This document shows positions 36,778 to 45,874 of a stretch of 64,000 bases of DNA, piece by piece. This DNA is from Lysobacterales bacterium (lineage in GTDB: Bacteria; Pseudomonadota; Gammaproteobacteria; Xanthomonadales; SZUA-5): assembly GCA_022844165.1 (NCBI GenBank), contig JALHMH010000018.1, forward strand, positions 29,071 through 93,070. Direction: 5' to 3'. The position numbers and the translations under genes are program-made. The notes under the pieces were generated by a model. That model was not told where the DNA came from and searched no databases. It saw only the letters and a program-made list of their open reading frames with translations. Within the stretch, counting starts at the first letter, position 1; every line of letters begins with the position of its first letter.

Positions 36778-36806
36778 CTTGAAAGCGCAAACGCCGGCCC
36801 CATTAA
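36778..36806 (+). promoter_or_regulatory. Sigma-32 (RpoH) heat-shock promoter of groESL
   Basis: -35 CTTGAAA (36778-36784), 13-bp spacer, -10 CCCCATTAA (36798-36806): an excellent match to the RpoH consensus CTTGAAA-N(11-16)-CCCCATnTA. It lies about 90 bases before the groES start. No CIRCE inverted repeat was found, so HrcA control is not indicated here. Confidence 0.9.
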
Positions 36807-36894
36807 GCGCCCGTCGCAGGGTTCAGGTGTTCCAACTCGAACCCGCACAAGACACTAACTCGTTGATTTGACTCACCTTGAGAGGATTTGAGCC

Positions 36895-37185
36895 ATGAAG
36901 ATTCGTCCCTTGCACGACCGCGTCATCATCAAGCGCATGGAAGAAGAGCGCCTGAGCGCTGGCGGTATCGTGATCCCCGACACCGCCACCGAGAAGCCGG
37001 TGCGTGGCGAAGTTGTTGCCGTCGGCAACGGCAAGATCCTTGAAGACGGTTCGGTACGCCCGATTGCGGTCAAGGCCGGCGACAAAGTTCTGTTCGGCAA
37101 GTACAGCGGCACCGAAGTGAAGATTGATGGCCAGGAACTGCTGGTCATGCGCGAAGAAGACATCATGGGTGTCATCGAGGCCTGA
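36895..37185 (+). CDS. groES: Co-chaperonin GroES
   Basis: The 96-aa lid of the GroEL folding chamber. [19 protein letters not shown], the mobile-loop region [18 protein letters not shown] and [19 protein letters not shown] are canonical. GAGAGG ribosome binding site 11 bases upstream. First gene of the heat-shock operon; groEL follows after 62 bases. Confidence 0.98.
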   Translation: MKIRPLHDRVIIKRMEEERLSAGGIVIPDTATEKPVRGEVVAVGNGKILEDGSVRPIAVKAGDKVLFGKYSGTEVKIDGQELLVMREEDIMGVIEA

Positions 37186-37235
37186 TCGCGCGTTCGCGTC
37201 GGCTCGTTTCGCATTCAATTCATTGAACACTATAA

Positions 37236-38894
<1,659 letters not shown>

Positions 38895-38914
38895 AACTCC
38901 TGACAGAGCAGACC

Positions 38915-38943
38915 GGGCAGCGAAAACGCCGTTTTCGCTGCCC
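38915..38943. terminator. Long hairpin after groEL
   Basis: 14-bp complementary arms GGGCAGCGAAAACG/CGTTTTCGCTGCCC with essentially no loop. No T-run; possibly an additional 3' end stabiliser or a bidirectional terminator. Confidence 0.55.
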
Positions 38944-38978
38944 AATCGATCTGGCCGTGTTGCAAGATGGTCTTCTCA

Positions 38979-39002
38979 AGCCCCGCTTCGGCGGGGTTTT
39001 TT
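38979..39002 (+). terminator. Rho-independent terminator of groESL
   Basis: CCCCGC-TTCG-GCGGGG followed by TTTTTT: a UUCG-tetraloop hairpin with a U-run, oriented for the plus strand. It ends 22 bases before the convergent mnmG stop. Confidence 0.93.
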
Positions 39003-39023
39003 GTGCTCGAAGGTGCGCGCTCT

Positions 39024-40898
39024 TCAGCCGTTCGCGCGCCGTAAATGGACCAACAACAACGATACGGCCGCGGGTGTGACACCAGGAATCCGGCCTGCCT
39101 GGCCGAGGGTTGTTGGCCGAACGCGCTCGAGCTTCTGTAGCACTTCATTCGACAGCCCGCGTACCGTCTGGAAATCGAATCCAATCGGAATTTGCGCCTC
39201 TTCGGCGCGCCGGTTGCGTTCGATATCCAGCGTTTGACGACTGAGGTACCCCTGGTATTTTGCCTGCACTTCGACCTGCTCGGCGACCTGCGCGTCCGCC
39301 ACACCGGGGCCGAATCCGTCGATCGCAATCAGTGTTGCATAGGTCACGCCGGGTCGTTTCAGCAGATCGGTCGCGCAACATTCGCGTGTCACGGACTCGC
39401 CCGTGGCTGCGCTGAAGCTCTGCCCCAAAGCATTGTTTGGCGTTGCCCACAACGCACTTAATCGCGCGGACTCGGCGCCGACCGCATCGCGTTTGCGTAC
39501 AAATGCCTCGAAGCGTACGCTGTCGACCAGCCCAAACGTGCGTCCGATTTCCGTCAACCGCAAATCGGCATTGTCCTCACGCAACGCCAGCCGGTGTTCG
39601 GCGCGGGACGTGAACATCCGGTACGGTTCGTTGGTACCGTGCGTAATCAGGTCGTCGACCAGTACGCCGAGGTAGGCTTGATCACGACGCGGCGTCCAGG
39701 GTGCTTGATGGCGGCAGGCGCGAGCGGCATTCAAGCCGGCGAGTAAACCCTGTGCGGCGGCCTCTTCGTAGCCGGTGGTACCGTTGATTTGACCCGCAAA
39801 ATACAGGCCCGATACGGCTTTGGTTTCCAGCGACGGTTTCAAGCCGCGTGGGTCGAAGTAGTCGTATTCGATCGCGTAACCTGGCCGAGTGATGTGCGCA
39901 TCTTGGAAGCCTTTGATCGAACGTACCAGCGCCAGTTGCGCGTCAAACGGCAAACTGGTCGAGATGCCGTTGGGGTAAATCTCGTGCGTGCCCAATCCTT
40001 CGGGTTCGATAAAGATCTGGTGCGTGCTCTTTTCCGCAAAGCGCACCACTTTGTCTTCGATCGATGGGCAATAGCGTGGGCCGACGCCCTCGATAGCGCC
40101 GGTGAATAGCGGCGAGCGATCCAGTGCGCCACGAATGATGTCGTGCGTGCGCTCGCTGGTGTGAGTGATCCAGCAACTGAGCTGCCTGGGGTGTGTTGCG
40201 CGATCGCCCAGGAAAGAAAACACCGGTCGCGGATCGTCACCGGGCTGTTCCAGCAAACCGGAATAGTCGATCGATCGGCCATCGATCCGCGGCGGCGTGC
40301 CGGTCTTAAGGCGGCCTTGTCCCAACGGCAGTTCGCGAAGGCGATCGGCGAGTTTGAGCGCGGGTGGGTCGCCTGCTCGCCCGCCGCGGTAGTTTGCCTG
40401 GCCGATGTGGATTAACCCGCCGAGAAAAGTGCCGGCGGTCAACACGACGCAGTTCGTCTTAAAGCGAAGACCCATCTGCGTCACGACGCCAATCACCCGA
40501 TCGCCTTCCAGGAGCACATCATCGACGGCTTGCTGAAACAACTGCAGATTCGCCTGCTTCTCCACGGCCTCGCGAATTGCCGCCCGGTACAGCGCGCGAT
40601 CGGCCTGACAACGCGTGGCCCGCACGGCCGGGCCCTTGCTGCCGTTGAGCGTGCGCCAGTGGATACCCGCACGATCCGCCGCCCATGCCATGACACCCCC
40701 GAGCGCATCGATCTCGCGCACCAGATGGCCTTTGCCGATGCCGCCAATCGCCGGGTTGCAGCTCATTTGCCCGATCGTCTCGATCGCGTGGGTCAGCAGC
40801 AAGGTTTGGGCGCCGGTGCGCGCCGCTGCAAGCGCCGCTTCGGTGCCGGCATGGCCGCCCCCGACCACAATGACCTCAAAGTGCTTGTCGAACCACAT
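39024..40898 (-). CDS. mnmG: tRNA uridine-5-carboxymethylaminomethyl modification enzyme MnmG
   Basis: A 624-aa FAD protein (E. coli 629) that with MnmE installs cmnm5U at the wobble position of several tRNAs. The N-terminal FAD motif [14 protein letters not shown], the [20 protein letters not shown] loop and the [17 protein letters not shown] segment are diagnostic. The ATG at 40898 ([15 protein letters not shown]) is the family start; the frame extends upstream but without similarity. mnmE and rsmG are not adjacent, and no DnaA-box cluster marks an origin. Confidence 0.96.
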   Translation of the reverse strand: MWFDKHFEVIVVGGGHAGTEAALAAARTGAQTLLLTHAIETIGQMSCNPAIGGIGKGHLVREIDALGGVMAWAADRAGIHWRTLNGSKGPAVRATRCQADRALYRAAIREAVEKQANLQLFQQAVDDVLLEGDRVIGVVTQMGLRFKTNCVVLTAGTFLGGLIHIGQANYRGGRAGDPPALKLADRLRELPLGQGRLKTGTPPRIDGRSIDYSGLLEQPGDDPRPVFSFLGDRATHPRQLSCWITHTSERTHDIIRGALDRSPLFTGAIEGVGPRYCPSIEDKVVRFAEKSTHQIFIEPEGLGTHEIYPNGISTSLPFDAQLALVRSIKGFQDAHITRPGYAIEYDYFDPRGLKPSLETKAVSGLYFAGQINGTTGYEEAAAQGLLAGLNAARACRHQAPWTPRRDQAYLGVLVDDLITHGTNEPYRMFTSRAEHRLALREDNADLRLTEIGRTFGLVDSVRFEAFVRKRDAVGAESARLSALWATPNNALGQSFSAATGESVTRECCATDLLKRPGVTYATLIAIDGFGPGVADAQVAEQVEVQAKYQGYLSRQTLDIERNRRAEEAQIPIGFDFQTVRGLSNEVLQKLERVRPTTLGQAGRIPGVTPAAVSLLLVHLRRANG

Positions 40899-41152
40899 GG
40901 CAAAACGCGGCAGCAGGTGACGAAAAGGGGCGCTATGGTAAGGGCAAACGACGTGACAACTCACATGCCCGGAAGGTTTTGTTCACGTGGCGCTGATTTC
41001 AGACGTTGCGCGCTGTGTGGCTCGGAAAGCCGCGAGCCGTCAACATTCTCTTCATAAACAATAGCTTACAGACACTTCCCGCATGTCGGCAGAATTTGCC
41101 CGTCGGCGATCGCTCATCGACATCGGATAGCTCAAAGGAATCAAAGCGACGC

Positions 41153-41168
41153 TGGCCCGCTCCTTGCA
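41153..41168 (+). promoter_or_regulatory. Putative sigma-54 (RpoN) promoter
   Basis: TGGCCCGCTCCTTGCA matches TGGCACR-N4-TTGCW at all but one fixed position, with the required 10-base gap between the GG (-24) and GC (-12) dinucleotides. Predicted start of transcription is near 41179. Confidence 0.6.
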
Positions 41169-41178
41169 GAACTCAGCT

Positions 41179-41235
41179 TGCGTCAGGGGGAATCGTTGCC
41201 GTTCATGGTTTCAAAGCCATGAACGGCTTTTTTTT
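41179..41235 (+). ncRNA. Candidate short RNA or terminated leader
   Basis: The predicted transcript runs about 57 nt from the sigma-54-type promoter to the U-run of the terminator. It could be a free small RNA or an attenuated leader for the small ORF at 41284. Inferred from promoter and terminator only. Confidence 0.4.
41198..41235 (+). terminator. Strong Rho-independent terminator with no upstream gene
   Basis: GCCGTTCATGG (41198-41208) and CCATGAACGGC (41217-41227) form an 11-bp perfect stem with an 8-nt loop followed by eight Ts (41228-41235). Plus-strand orientation; no plus-strand gene precedes it. Confidence 0.88.
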
Positions 41236-41283
41236 GGAGAAGGTCTCGGCGCCCGACGTTCAACTGGAACAGGGGGAATCCGG

Positions 41284-41463
41284 ATGAACGCTTCATCGGA
41301 CGCCGAAACCATAGAAACCTTCTCGGTAAGCTTAACTCAGCTGCCGCTGCCAACTGTGATCGCCGTCAAGTTTTACCTGCGACGGCGATGCGGGATTCCG
41401 TTACGCTTAACGAAACTGTCCAGCTTATTCCACGTGGTCTACCGCGCGGCTCGACCCTCGTGA
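41284..41463 (+). CDS. Possible small protein downstream of the attenuator-like terminator
   Basis: 59 aa, start MNASSDAETIETFS, with a GGGGG ribosome binding site about 9 bases upstream. The second half is basic (VKFYLRRRCGIPLRLTK). No family recognised, and the 3' end overlaps the convergent lipoprotein gene by 39 bases. The main support is position: it is the first frame after the sigma-54-type promoter. It may be spurious. Confidence 0.3.
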   Translation: MNASSDAETIETFSVSLTQLPLPTVIAVKFYLRRRCGIPLRLTKLSSLFHVVYRAARPS

Positions 41464-41937
41464 GACAGCGCTGTCGCGCACCGGGCGGCTCCAGCCTGAC
41501 GCGTCGCCAGTTCGCGCGCGCGCCGGACTCATGTTCGATCCAGCAGCAGGGTAATCCGGGCCATAGTCGCGGCGACGTTGCGGGGCCATATCGTCATAAC
41601 GCAGCCAACGGTCGCGGTTTCGATCCGCTTCCGCCTGCGCCATGGCCCTGGCAATGTGCGCCGCTCTCGACGGTGATGTCATCGGTGCCGGCATCGATGG
41701 AGTTCGGTACCAGTGGGGATGGCGCCAGGGCCCGTGCCAACCGGCGTACGTGCATGGATGCCATGCGAAAGGCGAAAAGCCAAAACCCACGAATCCACCG
41801 CATCCATGAGCGGCTACGCTTAGAGAGACGTGACGTGTCTGCGGTGCACTCCAATATCCATCCGACGCATAACGATAGCCGCTGTTGGTCGCGCAGCCAC
41901 CGAGCGCAACAACGAGTATCAGCGCAAGCCACTTCAT
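41425..41937 (-). CDS. Small lipoprotein, unknown function
   Basis: 170 aa with a lipoprotein signal: MKWLALILVVALGGC, cysteine 15 as the lipidation site. The mature part is low-complexity, rich in Gly, Trp, His, Arg and Tyr (WHPCTYAGWHGPWRHPHWY). No family recognised; probably outer-membrane-anchored. The ATG at 41937 is preferred over a GTG two codons earlier because GGAG lies 7 bases upstream. Transcribed in the same direction as the ThrE gene, which is upstream of it by 66 bases. Confidence 0.7.
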   Translation of the reverse strand: MKWLALILVVALGGCATNSGYRYASDGYWSAPQTRHVSLSVAAHGCGGFVGFGFSPFAWHPCTYAGWHGPWRHPHWYRTPSMPAPMTSPSRAAHIARAMAQAEADRNRDRWLRYDDMAPQRRRDYGPDYPAAGSNMSPARARTGDASGWSRPVRDSAVSRGSSRAVDHVE

Positions 41938-42003
41938 GTTCACTCTCCAAGGGACGCAGGCCAGCGTAACGCTGCGGCTGTAAAACGCGCCTGAATTTTG
42001 AGA

Positions 42004-43230
42004 TCAAAGCGGTTTGCGCGGCGGCACGAGGGAGCTGCCCAGAACCAACCCGGCCACCAGGGCGGCGATCAGTGTGACCACCGAGAACGCGGCGTCGAGA
42101 CCCAGAAACACGTCTTTTTCGAACACAAAAGACAGACTCTTGAAGCCGACGGATCCCGGGACCAGCAATATCAGGCCGGGCATCCGAAAAGTTGCACCGG
42201 GACGATTGGCGACCCGCGAATAAATGTTGCTTGCGACACTGACGATAAAGCTCGCGACAAAAAGACCAACCTCAGGACCCAGCAACGGCGTGGCCCATTT
42301 GCTGCTGTAGTAGCTGATCGAAGCCGCCAACAGGACCACCCAGGCGTCGCGAATGCGCGCCTTGAACAACAATGCAAAGGCCGCTGCAGAGATCATCAGC
42401 GCTGCGGTCTCCAACCACTCGGGTTGCACGGTGCTCAACGCCTGCATTGGGGCCCAGCCAAGCCCCTGCGCGAGCCTGGTACCAACCAGTGCGCCGAAAG
42501 CCAGCTTTAGCAGGGTGGCTACCGCGCCAGCAAAACGCGCACTGCCAGACACCAGGTGATTGGTCGCAACTTCGGCAGCTGCGGTTGTCAACATCAAACC
42601 TGGGAGCAGGACAATCAAACCCGCAGTGATCACCAATCGCGTCGAAATCGGTTCGATCGCGTGCGCGATCCACGTGGTACCAAGCGCCACAATGAAAGCG
42701 GCCGCGGCATCGAATGTTGCCCCGACCCGCTGCCGCCCCACCGACAGCTGCGCCAGGATGCCGATCAACAACCCCAGCGCGCCCGCGCACACCATTTCGA
42801 TGATGCTGGCTTTCAGCAGCCCGGCGACGCCAGCAGAGGCGAACAAAAAGCCGAAGACCGTCTCCAACCACTGCCGACGCAATGGATCAGGACGCGTTGA
42901 GCGATGCAACTCCTGCATGCCGTCTGCGGCACTCAGTTCGCCGCGGGCAACGCGTTCGGCGATGTCGTCGAGCCGCCACAGGCGGCGCAAATGGATGTCG
43001 CCGGGTTGCAGCCGAACGACACGGGTAATGGTGTCGGCATCGCCCACAGCACCGACCGGACGCACGGTGATGATGATTGCAGTTGGACTTGACCAGATGT
43101 TCGCGTCAAGGTTGAGTCGCCTGGCAACGCCATCGATCGCGGCCTCCAGACGGGGCGCCGTGGCGCCGCCCTGGTGCAGATCGCGCGCCAACTCGATGAT
43201 GAAGTCCGTTTGGTGGCCATACTCGGTCAT
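42004..43230 (-). CDS. ThrE-family threonine/serine exporter (fused YjjP-YjjB type)
   Basis: 408 aa, about ten membrane helices. An N-terminal cytoplasmic domain (FIIELARDLHQGGATAPRLE ... ARGELSAADGMQEL) is followed by the first membrane bundle and then the YjjB-like C-terminal bundle (SYYSSKWATPLLGPEVGLF ... MPGLILLVPGSVGFKSL). The family exports threonine and serine or related small amino/dicarboxylic acids. In E. coli the two halves are separate proteins; here they are fused, as in Corynebacterium ThrE. Start at 43230 (MTEYGHQTDF) where family similarity begins. Divergent from the EamA transporter. Confidence 0.85.
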   Translation of the reverse strand: MTEYGHQTDFIIELARDLHQGGATAPRLEAAIDGVARRLNLDANIWSSPTAIIITVRPVGAVGDADTITRVVRLQPGDIHLRRLWRLDDIAERVARGELSAADGMQELHRSTRPDPLRRQWLETVFGFLFASAGVAGLLKASIIEMVCAGALGLLIGILAQLSVGRQRVGATFDAAAAFIVALGTTWIAHAIEPISTRLVITAGLIVLLPGLMLTTAAAEVATNHLVSGSARFAGAVATLLKLAFGALVGTRLAQGLGWAPMQALSTVQPEWLETAALMISAAAFALLFKARIRDAWVVLLAASISYYSSKWATPLLGPEVGLFVASFIVSVASNIYSRVANRPGATFRMPGLILLVPGSVGFKSLSFVFEKDVFLGLDAAFSVVTLIAALVAGLVLGSSLVPPRKPL

Positions 43231-43424
43231 GCCGAGGATTCTGCGGCACACGAATTCGAGTGATGTGTGTGATTCGGCGATCAGGCTTTAGGGGCGGTTT
43301 AGCTTTGCGCCGAATGCAGGGCGCCAATCGCAAGTCGCTATCCCGACCACGATCGAATTTCGCGGACGCGGCTTAGAACCCGTCCAACCCGCTATCTTCC
43401 GCCCCCCAGTCTTCGGCAAGTACC

Positions 43425-44303
43425 ATGAACGTCGGTCTCGGAGAGGTGTTATCGGTGGCTGCTGCGGCGTCGTGGGGGCTGGGTGTTGCCTTGTACCGCA
43501 AACTCGGCGACCGCATGCCACCGGTGGCGCTCAATCTATACAAAAACGCCATCGTATTGGTACTGCTGGTGCCCACCGTGCTGTTCATGCATGGCTTTGC
43601 GCTGCCTGATATCGCACCTTGGGGGCTGGCGCTTGCGGCAGCCAGCGGGCTGCTCGGCATTGCGGTTGCCGACACGATGTACTTTAAAGCGCTCAATACG
43701 CTCGGAGCCGGTCGCCTTGGCGTGGTTGGCAACCTCTTCAGTCCGTTCGTCATTGTGCTGTCGTACTTGTTCTTGAACGAGCGACTGACGGCAATCCAGT
43801 TCGTGGGCTTTGCGTTGGTGATGGGCGGTGTGCTGCTCGTGCATCAGCGTGCCAGCAACGAAACGCTTGCGCCACGCGAGTTGAAAATCGGTATGGCATT
43901 GGGTTTGGCGGCGGTGTTCCTGAACGCAGCGGGCATCGTGATGGTCAAGCCGGTGCTCGAAGAGTTCCCGTTCTTCTGGGTTGCAGCCATCCGCATGCTC
44001 GCTGCCTTGTTGCCGATGATGCTGATGAATCAGCTGGTCGCTGCGCATCGTCGTGCCCCGCCGCTGCGCGAAATACCTTGGGCGTTGCTGATCTTCGCGG
44101 CCTTCGTCGGCCAATACCTATCGAGCCTGTTATGGCTCGGTGGTTACAAATACACCAGCGCGTCGGTGGCCTCCGTGCTCAACGAAACCGCGTCGATCTT
44201 TATTCTGCTGTTCGCCTGGGCGCTGCTGGGCGAGACGCTGACGCGGCGTAAGCTGATGGGTGTGGCGTTGACTTTTGGCGGTGTGTTGGTGATGTTGCTG
44301 TAA
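43425..44303 (+). CDS. EamA/DMT-superfamily transporter
   Basis: A 292-aa, ten-helix drug/metabolite transporter made of two EamA repeats. Features include GLGVALYRKLGDRMPP after the first helix, YFKALNTLGAGRLGVVGNLFSP and the second-repeat ASVASVLNETASIFILLFAW. Substrate not predictable; many members export amino acids or metabolites, which fits the neighbouring ThrE exporter but proves nothing. An aldehyde dehydrogenase follows after 45 bases. Confidence 0.88.
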   Translation: MNVGLGEVLSVAAAASWGLGVALYRKLGDRMPPVALNLYKNAIVLVLLVPTVLFMHGFALPDIAPWGLALAAASGLLGIAVADTMYFKALNTLGAGRLGVVGNLFSPFVIVLSYLFLNERLTAIQFVGFALVMGGVLLVHQRASNETLAPRELKIGMALGLAAVFLNAAGIVMVKPVLEEFPFFWVAAIRMLAALLPMMLMNQLVAAHRRAPPLREIPWALLIFAAFVGQYLSSLLWLGGYKYTSASVASVLNETASIFILLFAWALLGETLTRRKLMGVALTFGGVLVMLL

Positions 44304-44348
44304 AGCTCATGCTATTCATGCGATCTGAATTTCATCGGACGCCAAACC

Positions 44349-45800
44349 ATGCGCACTGCACTTTTGCGGCTCGCCAATTTTATCGACGGCGACTATCGTG
44401 CGCCGATCGGCGGGGCGTATTTGCCGGTGATCGAACCTGCCACCGGGCAGGTATTTGCCGAAGTTCCGGCGAGCAACGCGGGCGACGTCGATGCGGCCAT
44501 CTCGGCCGCACGCCGCGCCGCGCCCGTTTGGGCAGCGACAGCCCCGAGTGAGCGGGCGCGCGTTTTGCGCCGTATCGCCGACGAGATCGATGCGCGTGCT
44601 GCATCGCTCGCCGAAGAGGAATCGCGCGACAGCGGCAAGCCGGTGTCGGTCGCGCGCAGCGTCGACATACCGCGCGCTGCGGCGAACTTCCGGCACTTCG
44701 CCGCGCAAGCCGAGACCTTTGCCTCCGAATCGCACGATGGCGAAGCGGGTACCTTGAACATCACGCTGCGTCAGCCGCTGGGCGTCGTCGGCTGTATCAG
44801 TCCGTGGAATCTGCCGTTGTACTTGCTGACATGGAAAATTGCGCCGGCGCTTGCAGCAGGCAATGCCGTCGTCGCCAAACCCAGTGAAGTCACGCCGGTC
44901 ACTGCGTGGTTGCTCGGCGATGTTGTCCGGCATGCCGGTTTGCCGCCAGGGATTTTGAACATCGTGCAGGGCGCCGGCGCGACTGCAGGCGCTGCGCTGG
45001 TCGCCCAGCGTGATGTCAAAGCCTTGTCGTTTACCGGCAGCACCGCCACGGGCGCCGCGATCGCGGCGGTCGCCGCCCCTCAGTTCAAAAAGCTGTCGCT
45101 GGAACTCGGTGGTAAAAACGCCACGCTCGTGTTCGCTGATGCGGATTTTGATCGTGCCGTCAGCGAGAGCGTGCGCGCAGCGTTTTCCAATCAAGGCCAA
45201 ATCTGTTTGTGCGGTTCGCGCATCCTGGTCGAACGCTCACTGATGCCGCGATTTCGCGAAGCCTTCCTGGCGCAAGTCGCGGCGCTGCGCGTAGGCGATC
45301 CGCGCGAAGCAGACACGCAAATCGGCGCGCTGGTGTCGGCTGAGCATTTGGCGAAGGTGCAGGCGTACATCGCGCTCGCGCACGAGGAAGGCGGGCGCCT
45401 GCTCTGCGGTGGTTCTCGCATCGAGCTTCCTGGCCGCTGCCAGGACGGCTACTTTTTAGCGCCGACCGTGTTCGACCATCTGGACATGCACTGTCGGGTC
45501 AATCAGGAAGAGATCTTCGGTCCGGTTGTGACACTGACGGCGTTCGATGACGACACCCAGGCGATCGGATTCGCCAACGGCACGCCCTATGGGCTTGCCA
45601 CATCGGTCTGGACCCGCGATCTGGCGCGCGCACAACGCTGCGCTCGGGAACTGCAAGCCGGCATCGTCTGGATCAACTGCTGGATGGCGCGCGATCTGCG
45701 CACGCCGTTCGGCGGCGTCAAAGCTTCAGGCGTGGGTCGTGAGGGTGGGTTGGAGGCCATGCGTTTTTTCTCCGAATCGAAGAACGTTGCATTCGGCTGA
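44349..45800 (+). CDS. Aldehyde dehydrogenase, 2-aminomuconic/2-hydroxymuconic semialdehyde type
   Basis: A 483-aa NAD-dependent dehydrogenase. Catalytic Cys286 in SNQGQICLCGSR, Glu in LELGGKNATLV, and Rossmann FTGSTATG are intact. The C-terminal WINCWMARDLRTPFGGVKAS followed by GVGREGG is characteristic of the ALDH8/AmnC/DmpC group that oxidises muconic semialdehydes in tryptophan (kynurenine) or catechol meta-cleavage breakdown. No other pathway genes are adjacent, so the pathway is inferred only from the subfamily. The frame ends 75 bases before the P-domain protein gene. Confidence 0.85.
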   Translation: MRTALLRLANFIDGDYRAPIGGAYLPVIEPATGQVFAEVPASNAGDVDAAISAARRAAPVWAATAPSERARVLRRIADEIDARAASLAEEESRDSGKPVSVARSVDIPRAAANFRHFAAQAETFASESHDGEAGTLNITLRQPLGVVGCISPWNLPLYLLTWKIAPALAAGNAVVAKPSEVTPVTAWLLGDVVRHAGLPPGILNIVQGAGATAGAALVAQRDVKALSFTGSTATGAAIAAVAAPQFKKLSLELGGKNATLVFADADFDRAVSESVRAAFSNQGQICLCGSRILVERSLMPRFREAFLAQVAALRVGDPREADTQIGALVSAEHLAKVQAYIALAHEEGGRLLCGGSRIELPGRCQDGYFLAPTVFDHLDMHCRVNQEEIFGPVVTLTAFDDDTQAIGFANGTPYGLATSVWTRDLARAQRCARELQAGIVWINCWMARDLRTPFGGVKASGVGREGGLEAMRFFSESKNVAFG

Positions 45801-45874
45801 TGGCTGTGAAGATGTTCACGACTGAGTTAGCATCGTGAGTCGATTTGCCTTCACATTCTCAGGGGAACGTGTCA

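Larger units (their letters stand above)
40899..41283. other. Intergenic region with putative sigma-54 promoter and orphan terminator
   Basis: About 385 bases upstream of mnmG (-) that contain no convincing protein gene on the plus strand before 41284, yet carry a sigma-54-type promoter (41153-41168) and a strong intrinsic terminator (41198-41235). An 11-base motif CAGGGGGAATC occurs twice, ahead of the terminator and ahead of the small ORF. A frame from 41006 was considered and rejected. Confidence 0.55.

Noticed and set aside
36820..36860. TTCAGGTGTTCCAACTCGAACCC resembling a tRNA T-arm
   Set aside because: No acceptor stem, anticodon arm or D-arm can be built around it; it is the groES leader.
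40899..41060. Possible replication origin beside mnmG
   Set aside because: mnmG is often near oriC, but no DnaA-box cluster or AT-rich unwinding region is visible and dnaA/rsmG/parAB are absent.
41006..41287. 93-codon plus-strand frame upstream of the small ORF
   Set aside because: It runs through the sigma-54-type promoter and the strong terminator, has no ribosome binding site and no similarity.
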